NCBI RefSeq assembly: GCF_038005225.1
Contig: NZ_JBBOSU010000001.1
Location: 2,034,001 to 2,098,000, forward strand
Source: Solibacillus sp. FSL K6-1523
Lineage (GTDB): Bacteria > Bacillota > Bacilli > Bacillales_A > Planococcaceae
Length of the DNA stretch: 64,000 nt
Direction of reading: 5' to 3'
Below, one piece after another: positions 9,971-18,892 of this stretch. The notes below the pieces were generated by a model that was not told where the DNA came from, ran no database searches, and saw only the letters and a program-made list of their open reading frames with translations. Position 1 is the stretch's first letter. The number at the start of each line of letters is the position of its first letter. The position numbers were made by a program, and so were the translations under genes.

Positions 9971-10010
9971 TTGATATTAACATTTAACGGTTATATATTA
10001 TACATGTTAA
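9971..10010 (+). promoter_or_regulatory. Promoter with inverted-repeat operator
   Basis: TTGATA at 9971, 17 bases, then TATATT at 9994: a good sigma-A promoter for the DUF4097 gene. TTAACAT (9977-9983) and ATGTTAA (10004-10010) form an inverted repeat that brackets the -10 box, a fitting place for the MarR repressor next door. Confidence 0.6.
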
Positions 10011-10061
10011 ATATTTTAATAACTAAAGTATTTAATTACCTAATGAAAAGAGGTAATAATA

Positions 10062-10874
10062 TTGGAGAAAAATAAGCTTCTATGGGGAGGAATTATTATT
10101 GTGTCATTATTATTGTTAAGTTCATTAAATAATGTTAAAAATCCATTTGAATTCGAGTCGCAAATTAAAAAAGTGGATCGTATTTTTGTACAAACTGACC
10201 TTTCGAACATTCAGGTGATTAGCAATCATTCAGATTTATTTATTAAATATCAAGGTGAAAAAACAACATTTGGAGAGCCAAAGATTGAAATAAGTTACAT
10301 TCATGACAAGGCCATTATTAGTGTATTTACAAACGGCATAGGTTGGAAAAAGTTTCTACCAATTAAGACACGACGAGGTAATCTCGTTTTAAATATTCCT
10401 CCACAACTATTAGAAGAACTACATTTAGAAACAAAGAACGGGAATATTGATATCGGTCAAACAACTGGAATAAATCAGTTATCCCTTATTTCTAATGTTG
10501 GTACAATTCATTTAGATAACTTTCAAGGTGAATTATTAAATGTGAAATCTGGGAATGGGTCTATTTATTTAGGCGAGGTAGATGGGCGAATTAATATCCG
10601 AAATAAAGTAGGAAGTTTAAAAAGTTTAACCCTCAAAAGTATAAAAGAAGAAAATACGATTGATGTTTCTAATGGGAATGTCAAGGTGAACCTACCGAAT
10701 AGAATGGAGGAAGTAGGGCTAAATATTTCGACGAAAAACGGCACGATAAAATATACTGATAGCAAATGGCCAATCATCAAAAAGGGGGCAGGAAAAGAAC
10801 TAAAAAATGAGCTACATAATAGTGATGGAAAATTAAATATATCTGTTTCAGTTGGTACGATTGATATTAATTAA
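10062..10874 (+). CDS. DUF4097 beta-strand-repeat membrane protein
   Basis: A 270-residue protein starting at a TTG behind AAGAGGT. One membrane helix (about residues 5-23, LLWGGIIIVSLLLLSSLN) anchors it. The rest is a run of short beta strands with repeated KNGNI, VGTI, GNGSI, SNGNV and KNGTI turns, the pattern of DUF4097 adhesin-like domains seen next to envelope-stress (LiaFSR-like) and PspC genes. Function is unknown; the context with a MarR regulator suggests an inducible envelope protein. It is monocistronic and ends at a strong shared terminator. Confidence 0.8.
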   Translation: MEKNKLLWGGIIIVSLLLLSSLNNVKNPFEFESQIKKVDRIFVQTDLSNIQVISNHSDLFIKYQGEKTTFGEPKIEISYIHDKAIISVFTNGIGWKKFLPIKTRRGNLVLNIPPQLLEELHLETKNGNIDIGQTTGINQLSLISNVGTIHLDNFQGELLNVKSGNGSIYLGEVDGRINIRNKVGSLKSLTLKSIKEENTIDVSNGNVKVNLPNRMEEVGLNISTKNGTIKYTDSKWPIIKKGAGKELKNELHNSDGKLNISVSVGTIDIN

Positions 10875-10937
10875 AAGAACTTCATTTGTAAAAGAAAATT
10901 GAGTAGCCACACGGTCTATCTGTCCATATGATATTTG

Positions 10938-10980
10938 CCAATCAAAAACTGCATCTGATAAGGATGCAGTTTTTGATTGG
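10938..10980. terminator. Bidirectional intrinsic terminator, 18-bp perfect stem
   Basis: CCAATCAAAAACTGCATC and its exact complement flank a 7-base loop TGATAAG. A- and T-runs inside the stem allow termination on both strands, for the DUF4097 gene and the convergent aminotransferase gene. Confidence 0.88.
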
Positions 10981-10985
10981 AGAAA

Positions 10986-12149
10986 TTATTGAACGAATGT
11001 TTTTAACCGCTCCACAGCTTTTGAAAGTTGTTCTACAGGCTGAACTAACGCAAGACGTACATAACCTTCTCCTGCTGTACCAAAGGCTGTCCCAGGTACC
11101 ATGACAACCCCCGTTTTTTCAATGGCTTTAAAAGCGAATTCAACGCTATTTAAGCTGCTTGGAAATTTTGCCCAAACGAACATGCCACCATCACTCGGTG
11201 CGACTTCCCAGCCGATAGCAGTTAAGCCTTCCATTAATGTTTTATGGCGCTCAGAAAACGTTTTACGTAAGGGAGCCGTTATTTCCTCTGCATTGTCTAA
11301 TGCAAGGGCAGCAACCTGTTGAATCGGCTCGAAAATACCGAAGTCTAAATTCGATTTTAATTGCTTAATAATCGCAACCATCTCTGCATTCCCCACAATA
11401 TAGGCAATACGCGTTCCAGCTAAGCTAAAACTTTTAGAAAGCGAGTTAATTTCAAGCCCGACTTCCATTGCACCCGGCGTTGCTAAAAAGCTAATTGGTG
11501 CATCCCCTTTAAAGTAAAACTCTGAATAAGCAGCATCATGCAACACAATGATATTATGTTTTTTAGCAAATGCGACAACTTCCTCGAAATATTGGATAGA
11601 AGGCATTGCAGGTACGGGATTGCCTGGTAAATTTAAAATGAGCAATTTGGCTTTTTGTGCGATTTCTTCCGGCACAGCTTGTAAATCCGGTAAGTAATTA
11701 TTTTCTTTCGTTAATGGCATATAGTAGGGCTCTGCTCCGGCTAAATGAATTCCTGCATCATACGCGACATATGCAGGGTTTGTTGTTAATACGATATCAC
11801 CTGGATCACAAAATGCGACAGGTAAGTGCACTAACCCTTCCTGCGAGCCGATTGTTTGGACCACTTCTGTAGCTGGATCGAGCTTCACATAATTAATTCG
11901 CTCATAATAGCGACAAACAGCTTCGTTAAATGTTTGAATACCAGTTAACGTATAACCGTAAGAAGATGAAAGTGCTGATAATTCCGACATCTTATCGCGC
12001 AATTTTTTGGAAGGTGGGACATCTGGACTTCCTAGACTTAGATCGATTAATTCCATACCTTTTTGCTGTTGTAACTGTGCTTGTTTTTTTAAATCACCAA
12101 AAATAGCAGGCGCAAACAAAGCCATTTTTTTGGATGGTTGTATATTCAC
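10986..12149 (-). CDS. Class I/II pyridoxal-phosphate aminotransferase
   Basis: A 387-residue fold-type I aminotransferase, cytosolic. IDLSLGSPDVPPS at the start, the LPGNPVPA substrate loop, the HDAAYSEFYF region and the PLP-binding lysine in NSLSKSFSLAGTRIAY are visible. It resembles LL-diaminopimelate or N-acetyl-LL-diaminopimelate aminotransferases of Bacillales, which make lysine and cell-wall diaminopimelate, but substrate specificity cannot be read from sequence alone. AAGGAG lies 8 bases before a GTG at 12149; the GTG at 12158 would overlap that site, so I choose 12149. Confidence 0.87.
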   Translation of the reverse strand: MNIQPSKKMALFAPAIFGDLKKQAQLQQQKGMELIDLSLGSPDVPPSKKLRDKMSELSALSSSYGYTLTGIQTFNEAVCRYYERINYVKLDPATEVVQTIGSQEGLVHLPVAFCDPGDIVLTTNPAYVAYDAGIHLAGAEPYYMPLTKENNYLPDLQAVPEEIAQKAKLLILNLPGNPVPAMPSIQYFEEVVAFAKKHNIIVLHDAAYSEFYFKGDAPISFLATPGAMEVGLEINSLSKSFSLAGTRIAYIVGNAEMVAIIKQLKSNLDFGIFEPIQQVAALALDNAEEITAPLRKTFSERHKTLMEGLTAIGWEVAPSDGGMFVWAKFPSSLNSVEFAFKAIEKTGVVMVPGTAFGTAGEGYVRLALVQPVEQLSKAVERLKTFVQ

Positions 12150-12329
12150 ATGTAACACTCCTTAAAACTTTTAAAATGTATGCCCCATTTTATCATATTC
12201 ATCCTTTATAATGGGGAGGATATTAAAAATCAGAATGAATCAATGTTTATTAAGCAAAAATTGAACACTCTGAGTAGCGTGTGTGATGAAATGAAAACAT
12301 ATATTAACCATAAATAACTAAGGAGAAAA

Positions 12330-13148
12330 ATGATGGAAATTTATTCTTTAAGTGGTCCTAGTGGTACGGGGAAAAGTACGAGTGCGCTGCAATTTGCACA
12401 TGATCATCAAATTCAAGCGATTATTGATGATGGTCTATTAATCGTGAATGGTGAAAAAGTGGCTGGTACTTCTGCAAAATTCGAAAAAAATGTGGTGACA
12501 GCTGTTCGCCGCGCTATTTTTGACGAGGAGTGGCATAAGGCAGATATAATTGGTGCTTTAGGCAATGTTGCTATTGAGTCGATTCTTATTATTGGCACGT
12601 CCGATAAGATGACAAAAAGAATCGCAAAACGGTTGGAATTAGGGGATGTTGATCACTATTATTATGTGGAAGATGTCCGTTCAACGAAAGAAATCCAAAT
12701 GGCGCGCTTTGTTCGTGAAATCCAAGGCAAACATGTCATGCCAGTCCCATATAAGCAAGTGGAGCAAAACTTCTTCAAACGGCTTGTGCAAAGAGGAAAA
12801 GAGATCTTTTCACCGAACCGAGAAAAGCTAGGGGAAACGACGATTGTACGACCGGATTTCCATCAACAAACAATTACCATTTCGCATACGGTTTATACGG
12901 ACATTATTAAGCACGTCGTAGCAAATAACCCGCACATAATACGCATGAATCAGTTACAGTTTTCTGTCGCAACTGTCCCAACGATGCGGATGGACGTATC
13001 GATTTTGGCACCAGTTAATTATTTTGTACCGGATATATTGAAACAACTTCAACAAGAAATTGCGCAAAGCTTTTTATTTCATTTCCAAGTGGAGCCTGAA
13101 GAAATTACGATTATCGTATCGAATACAGAGTCGAAAAAGCCGCATTAA
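12330..13148 (+). CDS. P-loop NTPase with Asp23/Gls24-like C-terminal domain
   Basis: A 272-residue soluble protein. Residues 9-17, GPSGTGKST, form a Walker A loop at the extreme N-terminus, and IIDDGLLIV and ADIIGALGN follow as in small kinase-like P-loop proteins. From about residue 180 the sequence changes to ITISHTVYTDIIKHVVANNP..., VDVSILAPV-like strands and a terminal VEPEEITIIVSN, the layout of Asp23/Gls24 envelope-stress proteins. I infer a fusion of an ATP/GTP-binding domain with an Asp23-like domain; the function is unknown. AAGGAG precedes two adjacent ATG codons. It is monocistronic. Confidence 0.72.
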   Translation: MMEIYSLSGPSGTGKSTSALQFAHDHQIQAIIDDGLLIVNGEKVAGTSAKFEKNVVTAVRRAIFDEEWHKADIIGALGNVAIESILIIGTSDKMTKRIAKRLELGDVDHYYYVEDVRSTKEIQMARFVREIQGKHVMPVPYKQVEQNFFKRLVQRGKEIFSPNREKLGETTIVRPDFHQQTITISHTVYTDIIKHVVANNPHIIRMNQLQFSVATVPTMRMDVSILAPVNYFVPDILKQLQQEIAQSFLFHFQVEPEEITIIVSNTESKKPH

Positions 13149-13163
13149 GAGGAGAACACAGAA

Positions 13164-13195
13164 AGTCCACTATTCTAATTAAATGATAGTGGACT
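13164..13195. terminator. Hairpin between convergent genes
   Basis: AGTCCACTAT pairs with ATAGTGGACT around 12 bases. No strong T-run, so a weak terminator at best. Confidence 0.5.
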
Positions 13196-13207
13196 ACTGG
13201 AGCATTT

Positions 13208-14221
13208 TTATTCTTCCTTAATCAATCTTAATTTTTCATAACCCTTCACAGATAATGAAAGGGGATCGTGCTCATTCCATATACTATAAGGGAATACTGA
13301 ATTAATTGTAGTGTATCCATCAGCATATTCAATTCTCGCACCATTCGGAAAAAATTCTTCATTACTGTTATTTATTAATGCTGTATTGAAATAGTAATTT
13401 TCATCTTTAACATTACGATTGATTTTATAGGATATATGCATCGAACCGTTTGTTAACGTAGCTTGTAGTAATTCAAGACCTGCTACCTCATTTTCTGCTA
13501 CAAAATCTTGTGTTTCAACAGTCCCAGGTTGTAAATCAAATATCCATTCTCCGTCTACAGAAATGACGCCCTCTTTATTGGTGTAAAAGTGCATCGTTTC
13601 AATAGCAATTTTCGCACCATCTAAAGGAGGAACAGCTTTCGCACTAGAATCTGCCAGCATTTCTAGAGTTGCGGTATTCTTTTTCAGATTTTCCAATTGA
13701 AATGTGTTTCCTGAAAACAATAATGGACCTGCTATTGGCTTTGTATCAGATAAATGACTATCGATCACTTCACCTTGAGCGTTATAGAGGAGATATTCCA
13801 TGTCGATAAAATACAAATCATCCATTTGAATTTCTTCCGTTTCAATATTTAGTTGCAGGCCTAGTTTAAAAGCATCTGCAAAAAAATGTTCCATTGTAAT
13901 TTTAATACCTTCTGATTGTGTAGCTTGACCTACATATTGCACATCACCGTTTTCACTCGCTGTATTTAATCCGGAATCATTAAACCCGAAAAAAGCTTGT
14001 AATTTCGCTAAGACCGTATCATTTGTTAATAAAATGGCTGAGCTTAATGCAATTGTTGCCACTGCTGCAGATACAGGCTTTAGCCATGATTTTTTTCTCT
14101 TTTTCTTTGACTGCTGACGAATTTTTTCATAGGATTGATCAAAAGTTATTCGAATCGATGAAGGTAATTCTTGCTCTTTATTCATTTCCTGCTGTAGATG
14201 TTCCTCTTCATTGTTTTTCAT
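13208..14221 (-). CDS. DUF4179 domain protein, probable anti-sigma factor
   Basis: A 337-residue single-pass membrane protein. A charged cytosolic part (residues 1-47) is followed by one membrane helix (VSAAVATIALSSAILLT) and a large extracytoplasmic part of the DUF4179/DUF5643 type. Its ATG overlaps the stop of the ECF sigma gene in an ATGA junction, so the two are translationally coupled. That arrangement is the usual one for a sigma factor and its membrane-bound inhibitor. The inducing signal is unknown. Confidence 0.83.
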   Translation of the reverse strand: MKNNEEEHLQQEMNKEQELPSSIRITFDQSYEKIRQQSKKKRKKSWLKPVSAAVATIALSSAILLTNDTVLAKLQAFFGFNDSGLNTASENGDVQYVGQATQSEGIKITMEHFFADAFKLGLQLNIETEEIQMDDLYFIDMEYLLYNAQGEVIDSHLSDTKPIAGPLLFSGNTFQLENLKKNTATLEMLADSSAKAVPPLDGAKIAIETMHFYTNKEGVISVDGEWIFDLQPGTVETQDFVAENEVAGLELLQATLTNGSMHISYKINRNVKDENYYFNTALINNSNEEFFPNGARIEYADGYTTINSVFPYSIWNEHDPLSLSVKGYEKLRLIKEE

Positions 14222-14736
14222 TGTGGTTGCGCCTCCTCAACATAATAATTGTTTTTCAAATGCTGTTTTGCCCTCGAAATTCTCGATTTAATCGTGCCTT
14301 CTGGTTCAGAAAGAAATTCACTAATTTCCTTTGTTGTGAGCCCATTTACATAGTAAAGTGTTAACGCAATCCGGTGATTATCATCTAAACTATTTAACAT
14401 ATCATCAAGCTCTAATGGTAAATTATCTTGATGAGTCAATGCATTGAGTGTTTCTGAATCAAGTAGTACCACTTGCTTATGCTGTTTCATAAATCGATAA
14501 CAATTATTCAATAAGATGCGACAAATCCACGTATTAAAATATTGCGCCTTTTTTAACGTACCAATCTTTTCAAACGCTGTTAAAACCGTTTCTTGCAATA
14601 AGTCTGCAATATCCTCATCATTCAGTCCTAGTCTCTTTGCTGTACGATAAAGAATCAATTCGTATTGACTAATTAATTGAATAAACGCTTCTCCATCTCC
14701 TTTTTGCGCTTTTTTTACTAGAAATTCAAGTTCCAA
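14218..14736 (-). CDS. ECF-type RNA polymerase sigma factor
   Basis: A 172-residue extracytoplasmic-function sigma factor. Region 2 is visible in DIADLLQETVLTAFEKI and YFNTWICRILLNNCYRF, region 4 in LDDNHRIALTLYYVNGLTTKEISEFL...GTIKSRISRAK. No region 1 or 3. GAGGTGG lies 5 bases before the TTG at 14736; the GTG at 14745 lies inside that site. It is coupled to the downstream DUF4179 gene. It probably controls an envelope-stress set that may include its own operon, but I see no promoter I would assign to it with confidence. Confidence 0.9.
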   Translation of the reverse strand: MELEFLVKKAQKGDGEAFIQLISQYELILYRTAKRLGLNDEDIADLLQETVLTAFEKIGTLKKAQYFNTWICRILLNNCYRFMKQHKQVVLLDSETLNALTHQDNLPLELDDMLNSLDDNHRIALTLYYVNGLTTKEISEFLSEPEGTIKSRISRAKQHLKNNYYVEEAQPQ

Positions 14737-14912
14737 TTTTACCACCTCTTTTTTGCTGTCATATCGTTAGAGTATTTTGATATGTAATTAGTTGCGTGGA
14801 ATGTAAATATTTTTAAAAGGGCCGTATTTTTAGGGGAACTTTCCGTTTGAAAGAATAAAATTGTAAGAGTAGGGGCGCGCTAAAATGAAATGATAAAAGC
14901 GTGGAATTTGAA

Positions 14913-14955
14913 ACAAGAGCAAACTTCAGACTGAATGATCGAAGTTTGCTCTTGT
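14913..14955. terminator. Hairpin terminator of the enoyl-CoA hydratase gene
   Basis: ACAAGAGCAAACTTC pairs exactly with GAAGTTTGCTCTTGT around 13 bases. It directly follows the stop of the minus-strand gene, with only a short T-rich tail on that strand. Confidence 0.7.
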
Positions 14956-14967
14956 CTTTGATTGTAT

Positions 14968-15762
14968 TTATAATTTACGTGCAAATTGTGGCTGACGTTT
15001 TTCCACGAAAGCGCGAACACCTTCTGAGAAATCAGTAGGAGATACGAAAGGTGTAGAGCCTTCCCAAAGCGCAGGTGTAGAATCAACACATTCTTTTACC
15101 GCACGTTTCACTGCGAGTAATGAATCTGGTGACATTCCAGCGACGAGTTTCCCCATGCGAATTGCGAAACGGTTTAAATCCTTTTCTGCGACTAAGTAAT
15201 TGAGCATGCCAGCTTTAAACGCTTCTTCGGCTTTGTACATACGGCCTGTAAAGACGAAATCTTTCGTTGCAGATGGTCCGACTAAATCAACAAGGCGCTT
15301 CGCAAATTTATTGTTCAACGTAATGCCTAATTTCCCAACTGGGATGCCCATTTTTGTTTTATCAGAGCCAATGCGAATATCACAAGCAAGCGCAAGTTCA
15401 AGCCCCGCGCCCATTGCAGGTCCATTAATGACACCAATAACTGGAATCGGTAAATTTTCGATAATGGAAATCGTTTTCTCCATATGAATGAATGCTTCTT
15501 CCGCTTTTTCAAGTGAAATCGAATTAAATTCCTTAATATCCGATCCCGCTGTAAAGTTTTCACCTGATCCGCGTAAAAGTAATACTTTATTTTTAGGGTT
15601 TTCTAATGTACTTAGGGCAATTTTCGCTAATTGATCCCACATATTTGCTGTTAATGCATTTTTTAATTGAGGACGGTGAATTGTAATGATCGCTAATCCA
15701 GCCGTTTCTTGATAAATGATTTTTGCGTCTTCCGCTTCAAGTCTTGTCGTACGTACTTGCAT
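14968..15762 (-). CDS. Enoyl-CoA hydratase/isomerase family protein
   Basis: A 264-residue crotonase-fold protein acting on acyl-CoA. IHRPQLKNALTANM near the start is the CoA-binding signature, FTAGSDIKEF gives the oxyanion-hole loop, and PVIGVINGPAMGAGLELALACDIRIG is the family core. The position of the second catalytic acid is occupied by Gly in LGITLNNKF, so it may be an isomerase, thioesterase or dehalogenase-like member rather than a true hydratase. AGGAGG precedes the ATG. It is monocistronic. Confidence 0.87.
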   Translation of the reverse strand: MQVRTTRLEAEDAKIIYQETAGLAIITIHRPQLKNALTANMWDQLAKIALSTLENPKNKVLLLRGSGENFTAGSDIKEFNSISLEKAEEAFIHMEKTISIIENLPIPVIGVINGPAMGAGLELALACDIRIGSDKTKMGIPVGKLGITLNNKFAKRLVDLVGPSATKDFVFTGRMYKAEEAFKAGMLNYLVAEKDLNRFAIRMGKLVAGMSPDSLLAVKRAVKECVDSTPALWEGSTPFVSPTDFSEGVRAFVEKRQPQFARKL

Positions 15763-15934
15763 ATCCTTATTTCCTCCTAAACCTTCGATGCGACTATTAT
15801 AGCCTATCTTCTATTGAGAAACATGACATATAGAACTTTCGAGTGAAATGACGTAATATATAGAAAATTTAGTCGAATACAATATCGAACGTCTGTGCTT
15901 TCCATGTTACAATGATAAAAAAGGGGGAATGACC

Positions 15935-16810
15935 ATGGAAGAAATTATGCCCTATGTAAAGGCATTCGAGGCATATTTACGTTCACTCAATAAGTCTCCC
16001 TACACGGTAAAACAATATACATTAGACGCTAAGCAGTTTGCAGAAATCGTTGCGCCGCAGACTACTATTGAAGACGCACTACAACTGTATGAAGAAACGA
16101 TTACAAAGCAATACCAATCGGTCAATTCAATCAATCGAAAATATGCGGCAACTCGCCATTTCCTAAGCTTTTTACAGCTGAGGGATGTCATAAAAACATA
16201 TTCACCGAAATACCTTCAGCCGTTAAATAAAGAGCATACGGTCATTAAAACATTAGCCCCGCAGCAAGCCAAAAAGGCGCTAGCTGCCTGGTTCCAAATG
16301 TATGAGCAGGCAAAAAATGAAGAGGATGCATGGTTGGCACTACGGAATGCGACGATCGTAGCGGTCATTGCAGAGCTCGGAATCAAATCTGCGGAAGTTG
16401 TGCGAATGGAATGGAAACATTTTCATGAAGAAACGCAGCAATGGACGGTTATTGCCGCGAAGAAGTCACGAAAATTAGAGTTGTCAAATACACTTTTACA
16501 GCAGTTGTTATTTTACAAAGAAGTAACGAAGAAATGGATGCCGATTGCGAATGAAGTGTCCGTCGTATGGCTCGGACTTGGCAATAAAAAAGGCGAGTCC
16601 ATTACGGTAAAAACGATTGAACGCATCTTTTTTACGATTTCACAACAAGTTGGATTTAAAGTGACGACGACTAATTTGCGATACCGCGCCATTCAAAATG
16701 AGCTTGCTGATTTTCATGAACCAACCGAGCTATATGAGCATTTTGGCTATGCGCGAAAAGGGGTTTTTACAGAACGGCAACAACGGATTACAAAACGAGC
16801 AGAGCGATGA
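15935..16810 (+). CDS. Catalytically degenerate tyrosine-recombinase homologue
   Basis: A 291-residue protein with a clear SAM-like N-terminal core-binding domain (FEAYLRSLNKSPYTVKQYTLD...) and a C-terminal integrase-like domain. The catalytic residues are replaced: GIKSAEVVRM stands where GIRVSEL holds the first Arg, TTNLRYRAIQ replaces HKLRHTSAT, EHFGYARKG replaces the LGHSS box, and FTERQ stands where the Tyr nucleophile is expected. So it is probably unable to cut DNA and may be a DNA-binding or accessory protein. AAGGGGG lies 7 bases before the ATG at 15935. An intact Xer-type gene lies 3.1 kb downstream. Confidence 0.72.
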   Translation: MEEIMPYVKAFEAYLRSLNKSPYTVKQYTLDAKQFAEIVAPQTTIEDALQLYEETITKQYQSVNSINRKYAATRHFLSFLQLRDVIKTYSPKYLQPLNKEHTVIKTLAPQQAKKALAAWFQMYEQAKNEEDAWLALRNATIVAVIAELGIKSAEVVRMEWKHFHEETQQWTVIAAKKSRKLELSNTLLQQLLFYKEVTKKWMPIANEVSVVWLGLGNKKGESITVKTIERIFFTISQQVGFKVTTTNLRYRAIQNELADFHEPTELYEHFGYARKGVFTERQQRITKRAER

Positions 16811-16896
16811 TTATATTTGCGAAATATAAATACAAACTGATGGACATTTCACTTTATGTTACAATAACTAAATGAAAGAAAAAGGGGGAAATTCAA

Positions 16897-17292
16897 TTGG
16901 CTATTTCATTAATGGAAGCTTATATTATCGAAACATTAAAGGCGCATCCTTATACATATAAGGAAGTAGCGGGTTATTTACAGGAAGGAAATTTAGAAGT
17001 TTTTTCAAAAGACTATGATTATGATTTTACTTTATTGCAAAAACTGTATACAACGGATGAAGCCGCGTTTAAAGCTGCTTACACAGAGCGTTATACGGTG
17101 AAATACGTAACAATTAACGGGTTAGTCGGTTTATTACGCATGAGATTCGGCATTGAGGATGGCATTACGAAGCATGAAACTAGTGTGACAGGTATTGAAG
17201 TGAATGGAGAAGTAGAAGAAGAAATTCGCTATATGCTCTCTTCTAATTGGAATGTCACGCGTGAAGGGGCTTACATTACGATCTCAGCATAG
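16897..17292 (+). CDS. Hypothetical protein, 131 aa
   Basis: Starts at a TTG with AAAGGGGG before it. The protein is acidic, soluble and helical, rich in Tyr and Thr, with no cysteines and no membrane segment. It contains two similar looking blocks of helix followed by a Gly turn and ends with a short strand (AYITISA). I do not recognise it. A 45-codon membrane-peptide gene and an MFS gene follow closely in the same direction, so it may lead a small operon. Confidence 0.7.
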   Translation: MAISLMEAYIIETLKAHPYTYKEVAGYLQEGNLEVFSKDYDYDFTLLQKLYTTDEAAFKAAYTERYTVKYVTINGLVGLLRMRFGIEDGITKHETSVTGIEVNGEVEEEIRYMLSSNWNVTREGAYITISA

Positions 17293-17301
17293 GAGATGTA
17301 A

Positions 17302-17439
17302 ATGGATTTACTTATTTTTATAATTGTCGCTATTGTTTTAATTCCATTGTTTTTTAAAGTTCTAGGGAAGGTTTTTAAATGGATTATCATTGCTATTATT
17401 CTCTATTATCTTTATACAAATTTTATAGCAATCGGCTAA
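17302..17439 (+). CDS. Small membrane protein, 45 aa
   Basis: AGGAGATGTAA precedes the ATG. The peptide has two hydrophobic helices (MDLLIFIIVAIVLIPLFF and WIIIAIILYYLYTNF) linked by a short basic turn (KVLGKVFK), so it should form a membrane hairpin. It lies 9 bases after the preceding stop and 21 bases before the MFS start, which suggests co-translation with the transporter. No family recognised. Confidence 0.65.
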   Translation: MDLLIFIIVAIVLIPLFFKVLGKVFKWIIIAIILYYLYTNFIAIG

Positions 17440-17460
17440 CGGTAAGGAAGAGGGTGTCTT

Positions 17461-18726
17461 TTGGTGTTTGCTAAAGAGCAAGATGCGATTGAAACGTATA
17501 TCGAATCACCAGAAAAGTTGAAAAAGCTCTATAAACGCGTGTTATTTGTCGTCAGTCTTTCACAAATTTTTGGTGGAGCAGGGCTGGCGGCAGGTGTTAC
17601 GGTCGGTGCATTATTAGCGCAACAAATGCTTGGGACGGATGCTTATGCTGGATTACCGGTTGCTTTATTAACGTTAGGTTCAGCATGCGCGGCTTTTCTC
17701 GTTGGGAAACTATCACAAAGTCGTGGGCGCCGTATCGGGCTTTCTACTGGATTTATCGTAGGTGGGCTTGGTGCAATGGGTGTCGTTATCGCGGCAATGC
17801 TAAATAGTGTGCTGTTATTATTTGCCTCGCTTTTATTTTATGGTGCGGGGACGGCAACAAATTTACAAGCCCGATATGCAGGCACAGATTTAGCGAGTAC
17901 GAAACAACGAGCAACAGCCATTAGTACGACGATGATGATGACGACATTTGGTGCGGTTGCGGGTCCGAACTTAGTTGGCGTGATGGGGAATGTTGCTACA
18001 TCCATGGGCATCCCTTCACTTGCAGGTCCCTTCATTTTATCAGCAGCAGCTTTTATTTTAGCAGGGATTGTTCTATTTATAATGCTCCGTCCAGATCCAT
18101 TACATATCGCGAATGAAATCGCAAAATATCAACAGCAAAATGGAAATTCTACAACATCCGATACACAAAAGGCGGGTAATAAAAAGGGCTTAGCAGTCGG
18201 TGCAACAGTCATGGTGCTGACACAAATTGTGATGGTAGCGGTCATGACGATGACTCCAGTTCATATGCAACATCATGGGTATCATATGGCAGACGTAGGA
18301 TTAGTCATTGGTTTCCATGTAGCTGCAATGTATTTGCCATCCTTATTTACAGGAATTCTTGTTGATAAAATAGGTCGAACAGCAATGAGCATTGCAGCGG
18401 GTGTTATTTTATTACTCGCGGGATTATTTGCGGCATTCGCACCGAATGATTCTTTACTTATGCTAATTGTTGCATTGTCTTTACTTGGTCTTGGGTGGAA
18501 TTTCGGTTTAATTAGTGGAACGGCTCAAGTAGTCGATTCAACCGAACCATCTACACGCGCAAAAACGCAAGGGAAATTAGACGTATTAATTGCGTTAGCA
18601 GGCGCATCTGGTGGGGCGCTGTCAGGAATGGTCGTGGCAAGTTCTAGCTATGACGTGTTAGCTTTAGGTGGAGGGTTACTCGCTTTACTGCTAGTACCAG
18701 TAGTTATTTGGTCTCGAAAAAGGTAA
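17461..18726 (+). CDS. MFS transporter
   Basis: A 421-residue carrier with about 12 membrane segments. SQSRGRRIGLSTGF is the conserved loop between helices 2 and 3, and LVDKIGRTAMSI the matching loop in the second half. A hydrophilic linker (about residues 218-242, QQQNGNSTTSDTQKAGNKK) separates the two six-helix bundles. A TTG at 17461 and a GTG directly after it are both possible starts behind GGAAGAGGG. Substrate unknown; drug/sugar efflux type is likely. Confidence 0.85.
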   Translation: MVFAKEQDAIETYIESPEKLKKLYKRVLFVVSLSQIFGGAGLAAGVTVGALLAQQMLGTDAYAGLPVALLTLGSACAAFLVGKLSQSRGRRIGLSTGFIVGGLGAMGVVIAAMLNSVLLLFASLLFYGAGTATNLQARYAGTDLASTKQRATAISTTMMMTTFGAVAGPNLVGVMGNVATSMGIPSLAGPFILSAAAFILAGIVLFIMLRPDPLHIANEIAKYQQQNGNSTTSDTQKAGNKKGLAVGATVMVLTQIVMVAVMTMTPVHMQHHGYHMADVGLVIGFHVAAMYLPSLFTGILVDKIGRTAMSIAAGVILLLAGLFAAFAPNDSLLMLIVALSLLGLGWNFGLISGTAQVVDSTEPSTRAKTQGKLDVLIALAGASGGALSGMVVASSSYDVLALGGGLLALLLVPVVIWSRKR

Positions 18727-18740
18727 TAATTGAAAATAAT

Positions 18741-18776
18741 GGCGCGTCCTGTATGGGATGGCGCTGTTTTTTTCAT
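18741..18776 (+). terminator. Intrinsic terminator
   Basis: An imperfect GC-rich hairpin built on GGCGC...GGCGC, followed by seven T residues, just after the MFS gene. Confidence 0.7.
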
Positions 18777-18892
18777 GTGTAAACGATAAGCATCTGCACA
18801 ATGAGCAATTAACCGAGCTACTATTAGCATATATTGCAATGAACAACGATTGAAATTAAAAAGGAGGGCTCAATTTTAACGGAAATTATACA

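Noticed and set aside
18790-18858. Coding-like stretch (HNEQLTELLLAYIAMNND) before the VCBS gene
   Set aside because: No start codon, other frame than the VCBS gene, and too short; cannot be told from chance.
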